Made by a program: the position numbers and the translations under genes. DNA of 64,000 nucleotides from Heliocidaris erythrogramma (taxonomy: Eukaryota > Echinodermata > Echinoidea > Camarodonta > Echinometridae). The stretch lies in assembly GCA_025617745.1 (NCBI GenBank), contig CM046868.1, forward strand, positions 22,993,608 through 23,057,607, written 5' to 3'. Of the stretch, positions 58,268-64,000 are shown piece after piece (position 1 is the stretch's first letter; every line of letters starts with the position of its first letter). Under the pieces are notes generated by a model. The model made no database searches and was not told the origin of the DNA. It worked only from the letters and a program-made list of their open reading frames with translations.

Positions 58268-58935
58268 GAGATTTTTACTTGCGTGTACAAAATATCACTT
58301 CCATAAGAAAAACATCAAAAACAAAAAATATATTATGGTTTTCATGTTCAAGATAGTTTTCTTTATTTAAAGTATGTAAATGCTTTAGAATGATCTTAAT
58401 CAATATCCTTTAGATGTTTTAAAATATTATTTATAAATTATTTTTCAGATGAGTCTGATATTGGATTTGCTTTCATTTGTATAATAAAGTCCTGTGTCAC
58501 CTGACACCTAGGAAGACTATCTTGTCAATATTATTTCATAGCTACAGCAGTTTCTTTTGAAAATCTGTCGACATTGTTTCCCATTAATTTTTTTAGAAAT
58601 GTCTTCATACAAAAACAAATCAGGGAATATCAAAATAAATCGCAATAGGAAGACAATCAAAGTAAACTGAGGTCATAATATTCCGTTCTCAGAGGTAGTT
58701 CATATTATTACTATTATTATTTTCAAGTTTTTTAATCTCTCTTCTGTGATTGAGGAAAACCTTTGAATTGTTGCTTATTTTTAATCATGCGGTTTTAATA
58801 ATCATAATGCTTCACCACACTCACTACATATTTTAGCATCTGTGAGTTTAGAAAATCAGTGCTCCTCTTGAGGGGAAAAACCATGTAAAGTGAACAAACA
58901 AACTCCAATGACATATTCAAGTAAATTCACAAGAT
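58268..58935. other. Intergenic, no gene seen
   Basis: A+T-rich, featureless to inspection. Confidence 0.5.
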
Positions 58936-59080
58936 GTTCGCATAGTGACGTATCTACGGGGGGGGGGGGGCAGGCCACGGGTCACGTGCCCCGGGCGGCT
59001 CCTAAAAAGGGCGCAAAACCGCAAAGCGAGAAAGAAAGAGGAGGAAATGAAGAAAAATTATGCGCCCCCTATTCGCGAGG
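58936..59080 (+). repeat. AGTGGC-type G/C-rich dispersed repeat, second copy
   Basis: GTGACGTATCTACGG, a G-run, GGTCACGTGCCCCGGGCGGC, then AAATGAAGAAAAATTATGCG, collinear with the minus strand of 53391-53545. Confidence 0.75.
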
Positions 59081-60156
59081 TTATAGTGCATTAGAAACCC
59101 ATTTTTGGAGGATTTAAAATGCAAAGATTTGCTTTCTCACATAATCATGTTACTCCGGGATCTTGTAATTTCACCCTGCAGTATTGGATTAGTTTATAAA
59201 TAACGTTTTTAAAGGGTTTAAAATTTGGAAAAAAAATAAAATGTAATTATCTTTGCTTTGCTCACTTTCATGGTAAGTTTCATCTTCTTCCGGTCTGGTA
59301 CAGTCCGCTGCTGGAGCATGATCGTACCCTGAGCTTGTCATATGCTGAGTGTACAGTGAGCAAGTAAAAAGCCTCTACAATTTTATATGTGCAGCTAAAA
59401 AACACCCAAGCAGAAGCTCAACGGAGCACCTTCTGCTTGAAGAGCTCCAAGGAGGTGCAGCCGATGGTCAGGAGTTCCACAACCGGGTAGCATGGGGGTA
59501 GAACGTTGTTTGGAACAAATGAGTTCTAGCAAATTGAACCTGCAAATTTTGAGGATTCCCACGTGTTAGTGGTTCATCCCCGGGTTCATCATACTAGTTG
59601 TTAAATATTGTGCCCTATTATAGGATAAAGTGTACAAGATAGCATTGCAAAGGTTCAACATTCGAAGAAAAAAAAAACCCACTCAACTTTTGGTTGCCTT
59701 GCTAAATTCCAGGACTATTTTTCAAGGGTTTTAATTTTTCGCCCCATTTGAGAGGGAAGAGAATCGGAAACCCGCTCATCGATGTTCAAAATTCAAATTT
59801 CTATTTCTGCGATTGCAGTGGTCAATTACAATTTTTCCTGGGTAAAATGCACAAGAAATTGCGTTTTGAGGGGTAAAAAATGCAAGAAATATACAGCTCG
59901 GTCGTTTTGCTCTCTCATTTGTGCAATAACATAGGTAAGTTTGGGCAGCTGGGGGGGGGGGGGGGGTGGGGGGTGAGATGGCGAGGCCCCAGGCGCTATA
60001 ACCCTAGATACGCCACTGTGTTCGCCGCACACAAATTAAAGTGATGATTCGTCATCTGTCTTCTCTAAGAAAAGTGCAGTAAGCAGGTAAGTGAACCGTA
60101 TTTCAGTTCATGTTGTCATTTCAGTCCACAATCAACAATAGTCATGATAATTATTG
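59081..60156. other. 3' flank of the 389-aa gene with another AGTGGCG-type repeat end
   Basis: A G-rich stretch at 59950-59975 followed by CTAGATACGCCACTGTG (about 60004-60020) is a third terminus of the same repeat family. No gene is seen between 59.1 and 60.1 kb. Confidence 0.5.
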
Positions 60157-61326
60157 CTACATCGACTGGACACTGCAAGGCTGTGCTCTCCTTACGTTAT
60201 CAATCCACGTCGTGATGTCTCGATCGCTTACTTTCACCCCAACTCGCTTTTCGTGATCGACCGTCTTTTCGACAGGAGCCACAATTCTTCTCTTTGATTT
60301 GGGAAGTCGCCATGGCACATATGCAATCTCGTCGCCGCCCTCGACGCGTCCCTCCTCGCGCCACTCGACGCGCTTCGGGGCAACTCCGGAGACGCGCGCA
60401 TCACCCTCGACAGAAATCAGCGTACCAACCACCGGTGCCTGAACGATATCATGCCACGTAAGTTTAGTCATTTGCGCGTTCTCCAGCGATTCGGGATTCG
60501 GGACGTTCGAATTCTGCAGTTTCTCTGGGAGTGGCGAGTTTTCAAACCGAACGACCCTTCCTCCATCAGAAAATCCTCGTTGCTTCTTTTTAAAAGCGTC
60601 GAAGGTTAGCTTCGATTCGTTGACGCGGATTGGGCGTTGGGGATACGACTTGGAGACGGGCTGCTTCCCGTTGCCAAAAGGCGGTGAGATGTGATACTGG
60701 TCCATCTCGTTGTCGCGTGGACTTTCCTCTGACTTCGCGCTCCGTGTTTCACTTGGCGGCGGAGCTTTCACTTTTCGGGACGACGAGCTGTGCCGATTAC
60801 TAGATGCCGCGTCCGTAAAATGAGCAGAACTTGCGTGTCTATCAGAATCCACTTTTCGTAAATCTTCGAAGCGCGGCGAAAAGAATCGAGGGCTTGAGTA
60901 TTCACGGGCGATTCCAACACACTTCGGCTCCAGAAAACGTTCGTTGAAAGCATTCCTCTTGTTCGGAAACTTACAGATGTCGAATGCGTTTTCGTCATCT
61001 TTCGTCTTCTTTCGCATTCCTTTAAACGCGCACTTCGGACCGATCTGTCTCAGGAACGGCCATGTTGATTTTCCATCGGGTTTCCCGTCGTCTGGTGTGT
61101 CGATGAACGTTCGGAAGAACTCGGGTGGGTCATCCCAAGGTGTCACCGGTGGGTTGCTAAGGATGAGGTCGTGGTTTTGAGGCGAGAGATGGTAGAGTTC
61201 TCTCGCTGACGGCTTCTTCCTCCTCTTGTACATGGTAGCCGGAGATGAGATGGGAGGGAAGTAGTTTAACCGTGTGGGAACAGAAATGGCTGGTGAGTCG
61301 TCCAGTCTCCCCATCATTGTCGCCAT
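60157..61326 (-). CDS. Uncharacterised protein, 389 aa, single exon
   Basis: A long frame with coding-like composition in a G+C-richer block. The ATG at 61326 lies 12 nt after an in-frame TGA, which fixes the start unless a 5' exon is spliced in. No signal peptide, membrane helix or known domain. The N-terminal 140 residues look most ordered (ELYHLSPQNHDLILSNPPVTPWDDPPEFF, given here in part: PWDDPPEFFRTFI 63-75; STWPFLRQIGPKCAFKG 87-103; DICKFPNKRNAFNERF 116-131). The middle (160-260) is Ser/Lys/Pro-rich and disordered. The C-terminal 100 residues contain KLTWHDIVQAPVVGTLIS (288-305), YVPWRLPKSKRR (336-347) and DITTWIDNVRRA (370-381). The aromatic-plus-Pro short motifs suggest a scaffold- or cytoskeleton-associated protein, but this is speculation. 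Confidence 0.72.
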   Translation of the reverse strand: MATMMGRLDDSPAISVPTRLNYFPPISSPATMYKRRKKPSARELYHLSPQNHDLILSNPPVTPWDDPPEFFRTFIDTPDDGKPDGKSTWPFLRQIGPKCAFKGMRKKTKDDENAFDICKFPNKRNAFNERFLEPKCVGIAREYSSPRFFSPRFEDLRKVDSDRHASSAHFTDAASSNRHSSSSRKVKAPPPSETRSAKSEESPRDNEMDQYHISPPFGNGKQPVSKSYPQRPIRVNESKLTFDAFKKKQRGFSDGGRVVRFENSPLPEKLQNSNVPNPESLENAQMTKLTWHDIVQAPVVGTLISVEGDARVSGVAPKRVEWREEGRVEGGDEIAYVPWRLPKSKRRIVAPVEKTVDHEKRVGVKVSDRDITTWIDNVRRAQPCSVQSM

Positions 61327-62223
61327 CAGGTTTCTACGTCAAATCTCACATAATTATTCAAATCCATTGCAGTAGATGTCCCGCTTTTTTTACTGAAATA
61401 AAAACGTTCGCAGAGTTATATCATTTCTATTGTTATAAGCCGTCGGATTATCCAAGATTTACGACTACATCATTCAATATTCGTTATTCAATGCATATTG
61501 TAACAAACTCATTTATCTCATTGTTTTAGAGTATTAATAATCAAAGAGATGTGACAAATAAAAAAGATATATTAATAAAGAAAATAACAACAATGCTTTC
61601 GGGGAAGCTTGCAAGGCCTTTTCTTCCAACTGGTTGTCTCTACAACACAGATTTAATGATCCAGTTTGTTAAAGCGGTAGACTTCCAGGGGTATCTTTCA
61701 TTAACATGAGGCACGATCCTTCTCCTATCATAATCACCCGTTCAACTCCAGTTGTCAATAAGTTAAGGTGCTCCAATATATTCTTATCATCATGACAAAT
61801 TGTTTTGACTGGTACTGATTATATTGCAATATTCTCTTTACCTGCGACAGAAACCGGAGAGCGCTTGTCAGAATGTTCCATACATCAGAATCCAGTTAAT
61901 AAGTAAAGTTCTTGTAACAAACTAAAACTGTCTTAAGTTGAGCGACAGGAAAATCTAACCAATAGTTTTCATCTGCTGAAGAAAACCAACTCTCCGCTTT
62001 TTATCAAGACAGTGTAAAAATGCAATGTTTCATTCGAGAAGTATTCGTCACCATGGCCGTGATGTATGCGGCTCTTTGTTGAATAGTCCAAGTGTGATGA
62101 TGATCAATAATTTTTTTTCTCCGCAAAATCCCTGCTCAAAAAGGTTCATTCTTTGCATATCCAAACTTGAAATCAAAGTGTCCACGTTATAATATACACT
62201 GCTAATATGACAATCACTTCGAA
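61327..62223. other. Upstream region of the 389-aa gene, no other gene seen
   Basis: A+T-rich; holds the presumed promoter. No recognisable repeat. Confidence 0.5.
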
Positions 62224-62499
62224 TCACTTCATTGCATCTTGGGTGCATGTCGAATTTAACTGTTCTGTTAAATCCGCCGAATGTTTGTAATATTCGTTCT
62301 CTTCGTCAACATCGATGCAACAAATCATTTCTACTTGATGTTGCCCACAAAATTCGACACCGTCTAATTCCGGCCGTGGATATCTGCTCTCCTTCATTTT
62401 TTTCAAGAGAGAAGAATACTTTATCGGCAGTGATTCAAGTAAGAGGTCATTTTTCCAGGAAGTACATTTATCACAGCATTGCAAATCCAATGCTTCCAC
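62224..62499 (-). CDS. Possible B-box/TRIM-like fragment, 91-aa ORF
   Basis: The frame begins MEALDLQCCDKCTSW and contains EFCGQHQVEMICCIDVDEEN, which recalls the C-x2-H...E-x-x-C-x2-D pattern of B-box zinc fingers in TRIM proteins. The following Cys pair and HR end are missing (EYYKHSADLTEQL), so if related it is a relic or partial exon. The ORF may equally be unrelated. Confidence 0.25.
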   Translation of the reverse strand: MEALDLQCCDKCTSWKNDLLLESLPIKYSSLLKKMKESRYPRPELDGVEFCGQHQVEMICCIDVDEENEYYKHSADLTEQLNSTCTQDAMK

Positions 62500-64000
62500 T
62501 CAACGATTGGATTTGATGCATACAGTCCGTAACTATGTGTGTAGGGTATTCAGTATTCAGTAATACTTACTCTATACATCCCTCATAAACATGTCTTTTA
62601 TGAAATCTCGGCGATTCAAAAGCCGGCTTGGGTTTTATTGTCCGCAAAGGATAGTTAATAGTTCTGAACCGAGACAACAATGTTGTTGCTCATCCACCCT
62701 TGGGCGCGCTTGCAACCGGTTCGCACAAACCCACCAACAATCCGCAAACCTGTGAAGTCCTCGAGCAAAAGTAGATAAACAGTCTATTCATTCTTTCCTC
62801 CCATTCACGTAGTATCTTTTCTCTTTGTCACAAATGACTGTGATATGACAACTCCTGCCAAATGACATTCTTTAAGGGGTATTGTAGTCTGGCAAATATG
62901 AAATAGTTGGCTATGTTGTTTTTCTCAGGCGATCACATCGTCAGCGGGCAGCACACGAATCATATATCGGTTGCTAGGGGCGACGTATCAATATCACAAT
63001 TGGAAGTTGCTGTCTGCGGAAATAGGACCAGCTGTGCCTAAACCATGAGTGGATATGAAACTGACTGCGTTCATAGGACTGTGATTTTCATATTATTGTT
63101 TTCGTGTATTGATTACAGCGTCGCCTACCATAGGAACCAAAATATTCAGAGCGTATTCGGCAGCATAGAATGATGTGTAGATGGTTAAAACCCATCTTAC
63201 AAATGAACCTCTATCTAAATGAATCTGTTTATTTCTACATCGACCGACAATGATATCCCCCTTCTTCATATTTTGATATTTCGACAGACAGATGTCAGAT
63301 CGGCTGTTAGTTAAAAGTTTTGTTTATAGATTATGAATTCACAGGGTAAATTCTAATAAAGTTTTGATGCATGTGAGGGCAACTTCAATGAAAGTACTAT
63401 CACTTTAGTACTGCATACGTGTGTCCAAAATATAAAATATATATTTTAGGTTGATCTGTATTATTCCTGATAATACAAATCATGATCATTTATCGAAGAC
63501 ATTTATCCCTTTCAGTCATTCGCTTAGTACTACTCCAAGTGGAATATACTGGGCGTTTAAAAGAGGGAAACCCAAATTTGAAAAATTCCTGTTAATGAAC
63601 TATATTATGTTTACCGACAATGAAATTCATATCATATGAAAGAGTAATGCACATTCTTTCCAATGGTAACTTGTTTAGGTTTCCAGGGTCTTGCATCACT
63701 GAACAACACTGTCTTCAAAATTTTGTGCAAAAATCTGGTTGGTTCACTTTCTTGTAAAACACAATAGGCACGATCCCTTTTGTGTTAATGAGATGTTATT
63801 CGCCCATGAATCAGGATTTTTGCTTTATAAAACCCTCTTCAGATACAGGAATCATTTTGCAAAGAAGACATTTTTGCAAAGAAGACAGTCTTGGTAAATT
63901 TTAACAAGGTTGCATGCCAAAGAGTCAGTGCGAACAAAAAAAATTGCAATATCACAAAGAATTGCAAATCACATGTATAAAGAAGGAAAATCAAAAACTC
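62500..64000. other. Intergenic to window end, no gene seen
   Basis: A+T-rich DNA with short frames only. A direct repeat AAGAAGACA..TTTGCAAAGAAGACA lies near 63858-63888. Nothing further is supported. Confidence 0.5.

Overview
This looks like a nuclear, intron-bearing animal genome, most likely an echinoderm and probably a sea urchin. The inference rests on the gene style (an intronless-CDS rhodopsin-class GPCR and a long alpha-crystallin small heat-shock protein), the A+T-rich intergenic DNA with very many (CT)n, (CA)n, poly-G/poly-C and (ATC)n tracts, and the dense mix of short palindromic DNA elements, tRNA-derived SINEs and truncated LINEs. No bacterial operons, phage, CRISPR or rRNA are present. 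Species cannot be fixed from the sequence alone.

Genes are sparse. Four good coding sequences stand out: a small heat-shock protein (13142-14050, minus) with a perfect four-unit heat-shock element upstream; a seven-transmembrane receptor (31535-32698, plus) with a clear 3' splice site just before its coding exon; and two single-exon, largely disordered proteins of unknown function (46366-47679 and 60157-61326, both minus). A few further ORFs (about 12 kb, 51.4 kb, 62.3 kb) are weak candidates or relics. The genes show no evident functional linkage.

Most of the explainable sequence is mobile DNA. 0-6 kb: simple repeats, a 122-bp tandem duplication and a tRNA-Ser-like SINE. 6-13 kb: a SINE copy and unrecognised DNA. 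13-15 kb: the sHSP and its promoter. 20.9-22.7 kb: TTAA- and TA-flanked inverted-repeat elements. 22.86-26.40 kb: a CG-rich inverted-repeat element split by a 5'-truncated RNase-H-bearing LINE with a 13-bp target-site duplication. 27.8-30.2 kb: two copies of a promoter/poly(A)-bearing repeat, one with a 356-bp GT-AG intron that the other lacks exactly. 30.4-39.5 kb: many palindromic elements, the GPCR, a 95-bp satellite and a decayed tRNA-Thr gene. 40-45.5 kb: (TA)30, two large (ATC)n arrays and two SINEs, one with a 5' head resembling the 7SL/Alu domain. 46-64 kb: the two unknown genes between further repeats.

The most interesting signals are (1) SINEs with different pol III heads (tRNA-like and 7SL-like) sharing one central core; (2) the intron-plus/intron-minus repeat pair; (3) the nested LINE with reconstructable empty site; (4) a set of structurally related TTAA-flanked elements; and (5) heat-shock elements placed between the sHSP and an oppositely directed TATA box.
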